From Owenia fusiformis (taxonomy: Eukaryota; Annelida; Polychaeta; Sabellida; Oweniidae): a stretch of 60,000 nt of DNA. Positions 36,571-47,468 of this stretch are shown in pieces. The notes under the pieces were generated by a model. That model did no database searches. It was given only the letters and a program-made list of their open reading frames with translations, and was not told the DNA's origin. Every line of letters begins with the position of its first letter. Position 1 is the first letter of the stretch. The stretch spans positions 12,903,181-12,963,180 of the forward strand of contig CAIIXF020000010.1 in the NCBI GenBank assembly GCA_903813345.2, in the 5' to 3' direction. The position numbers and the translations under genes are program-made.

Positions 36571-38008
36571 AAACAGAGGTTCATACTATAGCGAAGAAGT
36601 GGTCAAAATATTGTTTAATTACTGTTGATTTATTACAAGGTTGACAGGTGCACAAATACTTTGTATATGATCCTTACTTAAATATGCTTCCTTGTCAAAT
36701 AAGCTACGTATGGGCGTCCTTTTTGTTTTTCAGTTGATGCTAGAAAATATCTTGATCTCCTACAATGAGATATTGGCAAGGTTGTATCATTTCAAAACGA
36801 ATCAACATTATCTTTAATTTCTATACAATAACAAGTTTATTTGGTTCAAAATTATGAATTGCTTTCAAAATATATGGTACATAAAGTGAAGGTCTCCTCT
36901 CCGACATACTAGTACCATCTTTTGGCAATGAATACATGTACCTCTCATTTAGTAGCTTAAATAGTATAAATAGAATTTCCCAGATATCCTTAATACATGT
37001 AAACAGCATTCTATGAAATCATCTAGTAAAAGCATTCTGTTGTATTTTACATTTTTATTCAATTTGGTTATTAGGAGTTGAAGTCTTTCACTGTAAAGTT
37101 AACAAAGATGTATTTCTGTACATGGATATATCTACGTACATTTCATATCATTTTATTTTTTAAATTCAGTTATTATTGTGACTTATTGATATTTTTCTAT
37201 CAAAAATGGCTAGGTGTCAATCTTGCTTTACTTTAACTTGCATAATAATCCAGGACTGTTACATATACATGTACGATTTGGGTACTGCATTGTTCCCTCT
37301 GTGTCTTGTGTTTACGTCGAATGGGTGTTATGTAAAGTGCACGCAGTGTTGTAAAGGTGTCACAAACTATATACAGACGAGATGAACTTATCTAAAAGTA
37401 CTTGGATGAAGCAATTGTGATTACGCTATTGTTTTTGACCTCAAACTTTCTTGTGACCTACATTCAGCGTTGACGTCAATTACTCAGATACGAGTTGGTA
37501 GTTACCAGTTTCGCCACCAGGTGACTGATTCGGGGAAATAACATGGCAGGGTATTACAAAATTCCATTAAACTTGAATATTCATCAGTTTTAGTGGTTCA
37601 CTTTTCATATTACCCTAATGTATCTGATAGTTATACAAATCAAAATATGTCCAGTAAAAGAAAATATTATCTGCCCCACACAAGAAAAGATATTTCCATT
37701 TTTGTGATTTTACAACATGGGGGCTATGGGAATCTCCCCGACCTAGAAGTCACATTTTCATAGAAAATTAAATTTTCAAAGTTGCATGGTAAACTCTTTT
37801 TAAAACCATGTTTCTAGATGTAATTTTTCATGTAGATTCCAAATATGACATCAGTTTGACTTAATTTCGAATTTTTAATGACGTAAATCAAGATTATTTC
37901 TACTCGCATCTAGGCTATTGACATGTTATAAAGACGTAACGACTTTATAACCAGATGAGCCAGGTCACTGCTACCCACCTAGTTACACAGACATATCGTC
38001 AGTGTATC

Positions 38009-38636
38009 ATGGCGGAACTACTTCCGGGATTTGAATTCGGTAAGATATTTTTATTTCTCGATTTACATCTACTTATACGTCACGATGTGGATTATAATTT
38101 GGCTCGAAGTTATGGGAGATAGTCTAGACTGACGAAGAGGTTTGCTTACACTGACGAATGGATACTATTATAGAGAAAGTTGATCTGTGGAATGTCATGA
38201 ACATAGGACGTAGCCATACGCCCGGTGACATTTATAAAAATCGCCTCGATATTTTCATACATGTTCCCGGGCCTATGGAGGTAGCTTTCTATCAAATCTT
38301 GGAGATTTCTGGCAGGTGACCAGGGGGAGGTATGTGAAGTTGAAGCTGAGATATTGAATCAAATCCTTTCAATTATTCTTATGTAATTATGATATGTGCA
38401 TAACATCTCGAAATATTTAAACAAAACAGGCATCATATTCTCAATTAATGATAAATTGGAGTCCCAATTTACTCGTAGCATATAACATGCCATTGCGGTT
38501 GATGTGATAGGCTATTGGGAGTGCGCAGTTTATTTACATTATTTTGCTACAACTATCATCACATTTGTTTTGACTGGCTCTTATTGTAGTTGACCAAGAG
38601 CCATCTACTTCTACTGCAATGGCGGACACTAGTGGA
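38009..38636 (+). CDS. Possible first two exons of an unrecognised plus-strand gene
   Basis: ATGG at 38009 opens MAELLPGFEF and ends at a good donor (38039, gtaaga). A second exon at 38590-38636, with acceptor ttgtag and donor gtaagt, continues in phase as VDQEPSTSTAMADTSG and ends in phase 0. Later exons were not found before the LINE at 44.5 kb. I do not recognise the protein. Against the call, the start lies beside one arm of a 2.3-kb inverted repeat, so it may be transposon-borne or chance. Confidence 0.3.
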
Positions 38637-38667
38637 GTAAGTTTCATGTTTGCTGTTTAAGGATTTA

Positions 38668-38813
38668 GCCTCAGACTCAGTGCATTGTGGAATGACCATT
38701 CCTTGAAGGACGTTGCCTTCCAAAATTTACTCGAGATGCTTGCATCAAATGTCAATTTTAGGACACAACGCTTGAAAGGAATTGTCATTCCACAATGCAT
38801 TGATTCTTGGGCT
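38668..38813. repeat. Inverted-repeat element, 146 bp
   Basis: TGCATTGTGGAATGAC and ATTCCTT on the left pair with AAGGAAT and GTCATTCCACAATGCA on the right; arms extend about 38 bp. Confidence 0.8.
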
Positions 38814-39781
38814 TAAATTATTTTCACACATTGCAAAATATTTTCTACAAAGTCACCTAAAACATACAAAATCACTAAAATAACATATTTCTGCTGAAAC
38901 CTTTTGCGAGGGTCAAGTATTTGAAAAACATCAATTACAGCTCCTCACCTAGCAACTATACAAAACAAATGCATTATTGATTATTTCATAATTCACTTAA
39001 GTATCATCATATTTGAAATGTACACATAAGATTACATTTAGAAATGCTTTCAATTCATTTTTAATTATCAGATTCACTTGCACTGTTGATGAAGATTTTG
39101 ATGATCGATCATCTTTAGCCGATATATGATCGATTCTTTTGCATAAATAACATAAATTCACTAATTGTCTTTAAATGCCTCTGACTATTGAAATTAATAG
39201 GTGACAATTGATGAAGCACGGGATGGTAAGACAATATTTGTAACTTGCTCTTTTCCTTTGTATGTTCAAAATAATTGATAAGGATTGTTCTCCCTAGAAT
39301 GATATTTGCAATGGTCATGTTCAATAATGCAAAACTGTGTACGTTTGACCACACCCGGGGACAACACAATACGTGTAACGTGTTAGAAACATGTCCATGG
39401 CCAGAGATACCTCTCCAATATACGAGCTTTGGCTTTTTTCACAATTTTGGCTAAAAATCATACGAAAGTGCTAAGAATGGTGAAAACTGCATGGTTTTGT
39501 AAAAATTGTGAACATCATGATATCATTGTATGGGTAATAACATCTTTGGCGCTTGCCCCTCCCCTATTACAATAGTAGCATTTGTATTTGGGAGATCCAC
39601 GACTCTCTGAAATAGTTTAACCATACATACGAAATTGTTACCTAGTATACACAAATGTTAAAATGGTTCGTCAGTGTTGCAACAGCTCCAAATCAAAGAT
39701 TCGTCAGTGTGATATTGGTCGTTCGTCAGTGTAACAAAAGCGAGGGACTAAATACGTGAATTGTGTCTCCGTTAACATATA

Positions 39782-40171
39782 CAGGCCTGTCAACTTGGGA
39801 ACACCTAACATGAGTGACTTGGAAATGTTGAACACCTCCCCTCAAAATGTGGACACCTTGGTCCAAATCTGGACACCTTGATCCAAATTTGACACCTTGA
39901 TCCGAAAAATTTCGAACGGAATGCGTGACATATACGTAATTCGCGTGAAAAGTCCGAACGAAATGCGTACATTTTTTTCCGGCGTTCGTATTTTTGCTGT
40001 GTAGACGATCTTTTTTAGAAATTTTTCTACAGAAATATTTTTGCTTGACAATTACCAGGTAAAATGCGTATTTGCGTGACATTTTCTGTCACGCAAAAAT
40101 AACTGGCGTGACTTCACATTCTTCAACAAATGCGTGACAAATACGCAAATTGCGGGACAGTTGACAGGCCT
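39782..40171. mobile_element. 390-bp TIR element with CATATA target duplication
   Basis: Ends are CAGGCCTGTCAACT and AGTTGACAGGCCTG, and CATATA lies directly outside each end. The interior has repeats of GACACCTTGATCC and several ATGCGTGACA / TACG motifs. No transposase frame. The first six bases are shared with the elements at 12945, 13758 and 44257. Confidence 0.8.
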
Positions 40172-40589
40172 GCATATAAAACCTAAAACCATCGACACAT
40201 TCTCAAACTAGACTATCTTCCTTAACTTCGAGCCAAATTATTACACTGACGATACGTCTGTGTAACTAGGTGGGTAGCAGTGCAGCTGGGGATCAGTGAA
40301 TCCGTTCCCACAGATAGTTTAAGTCAACACGGAAACAGGTGAAAATTTGAAAAAACGAAGCGGGTAAGCAAGAGACGTAATTATTTCTGTCATTTCCTAA
40401 GCTCTGAAGTTTTCCTCCTATTGTTCTACATACCTCGTTCGTGTTTTATGTAAGGTGATGTTGACCTTTCAAAATAAGAAAACAAATACAATTACAATAT
40501 TAACAGTTAGAATCAAATATTGGTAAACCACTCGAATATTACTCAAATTTAAAGTTTGAAACAAGACACAGAGCGAACAGAATCGCATC

Positions 40590-40985
40590 CTTGATTGGAA
40601 TATATGTTTTCGAAACGGAAAATTCAAAATGGCCGCCCTAACATTTACCCAAACTGTCCAAAAACGAATGAGTTCCAAATTTTCATACATAAAAACATTC
40701 CTAAAATTTTCAGAAGAATCCGTGAAACAATTTGGCTGGCCATGGAAACCTTTAGCAAAGCCTCGACAGACAAGATTTTTGGACGGAAAATCAAAAACGG
40801 CAGACTCAAGAATGCCGAAAAACTAATCAATTCTAAGCTTTCATACGTACATGTAGAAACATCCCTAACATTTTCGGATGAATCCATGAAATGCATGGTT
40901 TGGCTGAAAACCTATAAAAAAGCCTCGACAGTCAAGATTTTAGGACGGAAGATCTGAAATGGCCTACTGAAAATGCCGAAAAACC
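40590..40985. repeat. About 165-bp tandem repeat, 2.3 copies
   Basis: GCCTCGACAG-CAAGATTTT followed by GGACGGAA recurs at 40781 and 40943, and flanking sequence aligns between copies with substitutions. The open frame over it also repeats and is not a recognised protein. Confidence 0.75.
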
Positions 40986-41455
40986 AATCAATAGTATGTA
41001 ATAACGTCATTCCGAAGGGCAATATAGTGAAATATTGGACCGAAGGCATTCGTCATTAAAGCTGTTTTTAAGAAAAACAGAAATATTTTCAACAAATGTC
41101 GCATGGTCATGATATCAAAACAACCCAATAAACTCGAACTCAGAAAACATCAAGCATGATTTTGACGTCAACTGTTTTTTCAATGTAAATCATCATTCAT
41201 CATCATAGCATGTCGCATTATCATTTGGTACAAAGTAAGACAATATAGTCTAGCTTTAGTTGAAAATAAACTTTTTGATATTTTTTTGTAGATGATTTTG
41301 AAAAATAGCTTAATTTGAAGCGTGTTGAAAAAAGGCCTTTTGACAAGTCAGATTTGAACTTCTGAGAACTTGCAGATGATTTTGAAAAAATTGAAGTCGG
41401 TCTAAACGGTACTTTTTAAGTTATTGGAAGTTGTAAGAATTTGTTACAGACGCCA

Positions 41456-42380
41456 ACCACTGTTAGTTGAGTATATCGGTATCAACGTTTCGTTGGGGTT
41501 TATTGGTTGTGCCTGATTGTATTTTGATGGGTTGAGTAAATCAGTTGAGTATTTGGTTAAGCCTGGTTGTGTAATGGTGGGTTAGTGTCAAGTAGGTATA
41601 GGATTTGCCGAATTGTGTTGTGTAAGTTTGAGACTCGGTTCTCTTTTGATGGTTGTTAGTCTGGTGATTTAGTATCGGGTTGTGCCCCATTGTGTTATGT
41701 TAATTTTATAATGGGTTGTTTTTTCTTGTGAATGTGTTATGTTGGTTGGCTCGCTGGTTTCGGCTAGTCGGGTGAGGTATCTTGTTGTGTCCGATTGTGT
41801 TGTGTGATTGGCGTTTTCTCCAATTTGAGTAAGTTAGTTGTATATCTCGGTATCACAATTTGAATGTGTTTTTTTTGCCTGTGCCTGATTTTGTTTTGAT
41901 TGTTTGGTTTTGGGTTTGGAAAAACTGTGTTGTGTTACTTTAACAATGGGCTGTGTTTGCTTTTGTTAGTTTATCATTGGGTTGTGGCAAATTGTGTGTT
42001 GATAATTTCACAGTTCGTTGTGTTTTCATGGTTGTTAGTCTAGTTGTGTTTTATTGGTTTTATTGATTGTGTTTTTATTGTTTAGTGTTGGATTGTGCAC
42101 AATTGTGTTGAGTTAATTAAACAATTGGTTGTGTTTGTCTTTGTTGTCTTATTATTGGGTTGTGACATGCTGTGTTAATCTGACAATTGGTTGTGTTTTG
42201 GTGGTTGTAAGTCAGGTTGCGCTATGTTGGCTTTGGTGCTGGGTTATGCTCTATTGCGTTCTGTGTATTTTGACACTGGGTTATGTTCTATTGTACTGTT
42301 GTATGATTGGTGATCTAGGTTGTGTTTGGTTGTAATAAGTTATATATGTCGAGTTGTGGGCTGTGTCCGATCGGGTTGTG
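41456..42380. repeat. GT-rich degenerate array, about 0.9 kb
   Basis: The plus strand is almost free of runs of C and A. Variants of GGGTTGTG followed by ATTGTGTT recur irregularly (for example near 41683, 41783, 41975, 42090, 42157 and 42241). It has no conserved frame. Reminiscent of the shorter array at 22965. Confidence 0.75.
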
Positions 42381-42842
42381 GTGTATATTGGGTTAAGATA
42401 CAAATGGCCGGTTTAGGGTACTATATTGTTGGTAATCAGTTGATTCTGGGTAGAACCAAAGGGTATGCAGGGTATAATTAGTATGTTATAGGTTTGGTAC
42501 CTATATGTATTCTTATATAGTGCAATCTCTAGTGTGATATATTCAGTGATATGATGGGCGTTAGCTTCGCGTCGTTCTCTGATTCTCTGATGAGCTGGTC
42601 CCCTGTTGTTCAATGAATTCAAGAAAAACAATGCTAATTTATCTTTTTACATAATATATTTTTTGTTGATTTTTTATACAAAACAGGAGAGATGTAGTTT
42701 TATTGCATCAATGAATTTGTGGCACTTTCTATGATCAAATATGTTACTTTGCTCCCCTCCTTAGTTTATATGAGGCATGGGTTTCAACTAAAGCCCCAGC
42801 CCATGTATGCATGAGGAAAGGAGGGTGGCTTATGTGAAAACG

Positions 42843-43058
42843 TATGGTTTCCGAATGTCTTGGCCTTGCCCAAGTCGCTATTTTTTTTACTTATTTGTTC
42901 TTGAATTATTATCAAAATATACAGCTGCAAAAACATGAAATTAAAGGTCCATGTGCAGTATGGCAAGTGATTTTAGACGGTCATATATTTCACCATGGGA
43001 TAGAAATCAAGATAAGTAAGAAACCGACTTGGGCAAGGGCTACGAATGCCTATAAGGA
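42843..43058. repeat. Inverted-repeat element, about 216 bp
   Basis: GGTTTC, CCTTGCCCAAGTCG and ACTTATTTG on the left pair imperfectly with AGATAAGTAAGAAAC and CGACTTGGGCAAGG on the right. Confidence 0.65.
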
Positions 43059-44256
43059 TTGTTATGTCTAGGAAATTATTTATTGGAATCACTCCACATT
43101 ATGCATAACACATTATGCATGCTTAAGATGGAATTCTACTTTTGAGTGAATTAAAAAGTTACTATGAGTAAGTAGGTGTTGCAATAGAGGTCAAATATTT
43201 GGCTGGATGAATTTCACTCAAGCTTGATATGACATGGTGGATCACTTACACCATTTGTTTAGATTGCATGTGCTCCTTTGGAACTAATTATGGCATTGAT
43301 AACGAAGTATAGTTATAAGGGCATATTTAAAAAGTAAATGAGGTAGGGATATGATGATATAACGTTAAGCGTGCATGCTTTCATGTTAAGTCAAAAAGCA
43401 CTTGCTGCATTATTAAAATTCTCAGAAAAAATAAGTAAACGCAAATCTACACACTAATTTCAAATATCATTTCTACCGAAAACAGAAATGTTTACGCATT
43501 TTGTAGCATAATGCAGTCACTGCGCATGTCACTTAATGACCACTATCTCAGCCTATATCTGTGTTCAAACCCTTAAATATTCCCCAAAGTATAATTTGAC
43601 ACTGAATTGGTTATTGTAAACCTAGATATAATCTTTTCTGGCCTAAGGGATATTCTTCATTTTGAAATTGATGTCATGAAATTAATAAATGACCCCTTAA
43701 GGATGAAAGGGTTAATATGTATTTTTGCACTCACCAAAAATACTTACACGTTATGGAGTTGTGATTCTGAAAGCTGACACTCCAAATGGTGTTTTGAAAT
43801 CTTAGTGCAGATGAAGCCTTTTATTTGACCCTAGTTTTCACTACTATTAAACACGGATTGAGATGCGTTTATAATTACGTACTTCAAAAAACGAACTGCG
43901 AAACGAAAATTATCCAAATACGTATCCGTAAACGTAACGAGATACGGATGCGGATACGTTTTAGCTAACTCGTTTTGCGAAACCTCTCTATTATCTGGAT
44001 AACAACGTAACATCGTACATGTAATTTCTGAACAAGGTAATACCACTGAACAAAATAACATTTAACATGAAAATGCATAGACTTTATTTATGAAAATGAG
44101 TTAACACAATATGTTACAAAGAGAATAAATCCTTCTGTATAATTTAAGAGAGTCCTATTGACACCAAGGTTATTTTCAATGGGTCTAAAGAATTTGAATC
44201 AATCAAGCCTTATGAACCAAAATATTCTGACGAAACTTCTATTCAGATGTTGTTAT
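43059..44256. other. Intergenic, nothing assigned
   Basis: AT-rich sequence. A patch with many ACG/CGT words lies at about 43900-43980. No gene or repeat could be supported. Confidence 0.4.
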
Positions 44257-44452
44257 CTTGCCCGTAGCCAGCTTTTACCAGGAGGGGGAGCTTTTTTCCA
44301 GGGGGGAGGGAGCTTTTTCACAATTTTGGATAAAAATCATGCGAAAAATTCTCAGAATGGTGCAAAACTGCATGGTTTTGAAATAATTTCTGGCCGGGGG
44401 GGGGGGGGGAGGAGCTTCCGCTCCCCCAGCTCCCCCTCTGGCTACGGGCCTG
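44257..44452. mobile_element. CAGGCC-type MITE with GTTAT target duplication
   Basis: Left end CTTGCCCGTAGCCAG, right end CTGGCTACGGGCCTG, with GTTAT at 44252-44256 and 44453-44457. The interior has G runs and AAAACTGCATGGTTTTGAAA, shared with the copy at 12945. Confidence 0.8.
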
Positions 44453-44526
44453 GTTATGACAACTTGTTATTAGTTTGAATATAAATAATTTTGATGTTTC
44501 TCTAGTTCAACTGGTTCATATTAAGT

Positions 44527-45767
44527 TTTTTTTTATTATTAAATTTATTTCAATAGAATACAAAAAATGTAAATACAGACATGTAAATTCTTAAATCGCC
44601 ACAATGGCATTATATAAGAATAGGGGGCAGGTGGAAGTAGAAGTGGCAGAGCAGGCAGGGTCTTGGACTAGGGCAGGTGTGACGGGACTTGAGGATACTA
44701 GAGACGGATAAGAAGGAGGGAATTAGCTATTGTCTTTGATAAAATTAACAATGAGAAGTAGTATTTGGGAATTTGCATCTATGTTTAATTTGGGAATTCC
44801 TGTTTTCAAAATAGCTATGAAATCAGTTTGAGAGAGATTATGACTGAAGATGTTTGGTTCGAGATCAGTGAGTTTGTCCATGAATTGCTGTCTTTGTATA
44901 GTAAGTAAGTCACATTGAAAGAGAAAATGTTCCAGAGTTTGTGGTTTTCCACAAGTGCAATTAGGGCTGTCAATAGACTGAAAGTTGTGAGCGTAGAACT
45001 GGGCTTTGAAGTATAGGTCAGCTCTCACTTTATTGAGAACTATTTCTTGAACCCTTGTTAGATTAAGCTGGCTTGTTGACAAAATCGAGGGCGTTTTTTG
45101 GAAATGTACTCTTTGGTGTTTTTTAAAATTCGAAAGAGTATTCTTAGATTTAATAGCAGGTGGAAGATTGATCCAATTTGAAATTGCAGCTGGTATTGCT
45201 GAGGTGGAGAATCTATTTGAGCATCTAATGGGCATTTTAAATGCTTCATTATATCTCAATACTCTGTTTGCATGGTTTCTAAATTTGTCAAAAATATCAG
45301 TTACATAGGGAGGACTTGTACCATTTACAATTTTGAACATAAAGTTGTTAATCTGGATACTGCGTCTTGATTCAAGAGTTGGCCAATTGAGTAGGTTTAA
45401 AACCTTTTTTGAACTGCTCCCTTGGATGCACCCAGAACAATAAAGTGCAGCTTTATAATAAAGACTGTCGAGTCGTTGTAATAGGAACTTTGAGGCTGTG
45501 CTGTACATGATAGCACCATAGTCAAAATGGGGTAAAATAAAGGACTTAAATATGGTTTCTAGATGCTTACTACCTAACTTATATTTAAGTTTCTTTAAAG
45601 GGTTCAACATTTTTCGTATTTTTGATATGATTTCTCCAATATGCTTGTCATATGATAAGCTTGGGTCAAAAGTAAATCCCAGATGTTTGTGCTCGTGATC
45701 TCTGGTAATGTGTTACTCATAAAAACCATAATTGGAGTGGAGTATAATGTATATTGTTCAGACATAA
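44527..45767 (-). mobile_element. 5'-truncated LINE (non-LTR retrotransposon) encoding the reverse-transcriptase C-terminal part
   Basis: The main open frame (44723-45610) encodes LILPHFDYG-type sequence (SFILPHFDYGAIMYSTA), LLNWPTLESRRSIQ, and a C-terminal cysteine/histidine motif CTCGKPQTLEHFLFQC. The frame continues without a stop to about 45710 (HEHKHLGFTFDPSLSYDKHI), the usual sequence just after the polymerase catalytic region. The catalytic YADD-type box and endonuclease are missing. An A-rich tail faces low coordinates at about 44528-44545. CATATTAAG occurs just outside both proposed ends (about 44518 and 45768) and could be the target duplication. Confidence 0.82.
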
Positions 45768-45799
45768 ACCATATTAAGTCAGATAGTTCTAACAACACA

Positions 45800-47220
45800 T
45801 CCAGATGTTATATTTTCACTGCCTGATCATCGAACAAAATGAGTACAGGGGTGAGGGGTAGGGGGGGAGCTGTTGTAATTCATTAAAAATGTTCTTGCAG
45901 ATTTGTTGGATTTTCTAACACTAAAATTGGGTTCTCCCCTTTACTCATTTTGTCCGATTACTGGCCGTGATTTTGCAATATTGAATCTACTTCAGACTTG
46001 AAAAAATGTTATAGATTTCTCAATCACTGGCAATAAAACTACTGCATGCTTTAGATAAGTGTTAAACAAATATTATTCTCCAGGGATTTTGCTATTGTAC
46101 AGCAAGGCTGATAACAATGCCATCTATTCTTCATGTGCACGCTGGAATAAGTAAGATAGGATTCTTCATGTATACACACACGACATCTATACATAACTGA
46201 AACATTTAATAGTAATATTACACAGCCCTTTACCTCTCATCATTGTAAGTATCCATAACCTTCATTCTGTGTTTTAACACATGGCTCCTGTGAGGGGCTC
46301 TACAAAATTATGTATCATAAAATCCTGATGTAGAGGTGTTTCATCAAAGACCTTCGTTGTAGCCATGGTGTGGTCTTGCAAGATATGACAAGGAGTGAAT
46401 ATTATCTTTGTCTAGAGCTAGTTTTGAACCAACTTACTCATAAAAACCATAATTGGAGTGGAGTATAATGTATATTGTTCAGACATAAACCATATTTAAT
46501 ATTTACAATATATTTCTTATTTCATACATGTTTTAATTGACAAATAACTGACAAAATGTTAAAATTGCCATACTGCACAATGATGTTTGACTTGATTTAT
46601 AATTTAAATGATAAATATATACATATATAAAATATCACATGCATAGAGCTCACAGTGTTACAGTATGTTAGTGAAGCTTTTAATAATAAATAACATTTAT
46701 AGCATACTAATAATATTATTCAAAAATTGATGATAAAATCCTGAAGTCTATCTAATCTACTTAACATGTACACCTTTCTTTATCTTGATGTGAAATAATA
46801 ATTCGTGGTTACTCTATTGCTTGCGTGTCAGAAATTAACATTGCAAGGTAAAAGTTGTGTTAACAAAATTTTGAACCATCCAGTTTGTATTGACATTTTG
46901 TGAAATGAGTCATAAATTTTCCTGAAAATAAGGCCTAATTAGAGGTTGATCCCAAATTAAAGGCCTGTACAAAGTTTGAAAATATGTTTGAAACTTTATA
47001 TGGGGTCTTTAAGTATAGATGAGCTTCAAGCGAGCTTGCAAAATCTCTCATTTATCGAAACCCAAAAATATTCAAAAACAATCCATGTTATTTTAGAGGA
47101 CACAATAAGATCAATAAAGATGATACTTAAGACCCCAAACATTCATTAAAATGTGAATGAGAGGTATCTGAACATTCAATTCATGAAAAAGATTAAAGAA
47201 TAAAAGAAGAAAGAATATAA
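45800..47220. other. Intergenic, no gene seen
   Basis: Apart from the 62-bp duplicate the sequence is AT-rich without recognisable coding or repeat structure. An exon-like AG...GT pair near 46100-46148 was not supported. Confidence 0.4.
46434..46497. repeat. 62-bp duplicate of sequence at 45713-45776
   Basis: ACTCATAAAAACCATAATTG through CAGACATAAACCATATT is identical in both places. The first copy lies at the 5' edge of the LINE fragment, so this is probably a second small LINE piece. Confidence 0.85.
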
Positions 47221-47358
47221 GTTATTGAATGATTTGAAGTGCAATACAGGATATATTCTGCTCGAGAAATTCCGTATTGGAACGAGACGAAGTCGAGTGC
47301 CAATACAGAATATCGAGACAGAATATATCCTGTATTGCACTTCAAATCATTCAATAAC
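47221..47358. repeat. Inverted-repeat element with 40-bp perfect arms
   Basis: GTTATTGAATGATTTGAAGT and the following 20 bases recur exactly inverted at 47319-47358. Centre contains CGAGACGAAGTCGAG. Confidence 0.92.
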
Positions 47359-47377
47359 GTTTTTATCGTGTGATCCT

Positions 47378-47468
47378 CTGTATTGCTACTGAGATTGTCC
47401 CTTCCGTACCAATATTTTCTGTATTACGACGGAGATGATCAACGGGGACAATCTCAGTAGCAATATAG
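47378..47468. repeat. Second inverted repeat adjacent to the first
   Basis: TATTGCTACTGAGATTGTCC on the left pairs with GGACAATCTCAGTAGCAATA on the right. Both hairpins carry CTGTATTG-like cores and may be parts of one element (47221-47468). Confidence 0.85.

Larger units (their letters stand above)
34920..37965. other. Intergenic region upstream of the SLC43 gene
   Basis: It contains a repeat related to the HAX1 intron element (35310-35500) and the fold-back element (35716-36570). The rest shows no coding sequence. The SLC43 promoter should lie just right of 34919, but no TATA box or other motif stands out. Confidence 0.5.
37966..40282. repeat. 2.3-kb region bounded by inverted arms
   Basis: 37966-38127 and 40208-40282 match inverted: CACTGCTACCCACCTAGTTA, CAGAC-TATCGTCAGTGTA and AATTTGGCTCGAAGTTA. 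The left arm carries about 86 extra bases that include the ATG and donor described at 38009. CGTCAGTGT or its complement recurs at least seven times inside (for example near 38000, 38123, 38143, 39668, 39703, 39724 and 40242), like the subterminal repeats of a DNA transposon. No target duplication was found. Confidence 0.65.

Noticed and set aside
40595-40957. 120-codon plus-strand frame with internal repeats
   Set aside because: It is explained by the roughly 165-bp tandem repeat. The opposite strand is equally open.
42844-43071. 75-codon plus-strand frame
   Set aside because: It covers an inverted-repeat element and the opposite strand is also partly open; no domain is seen.
46092-46150. 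Exon-like AG...GTAAG interval on the plus strand
   Set aside because: One frame has an early stop, the other two give no recognisable peptide, and no neighbouring exon joins it.
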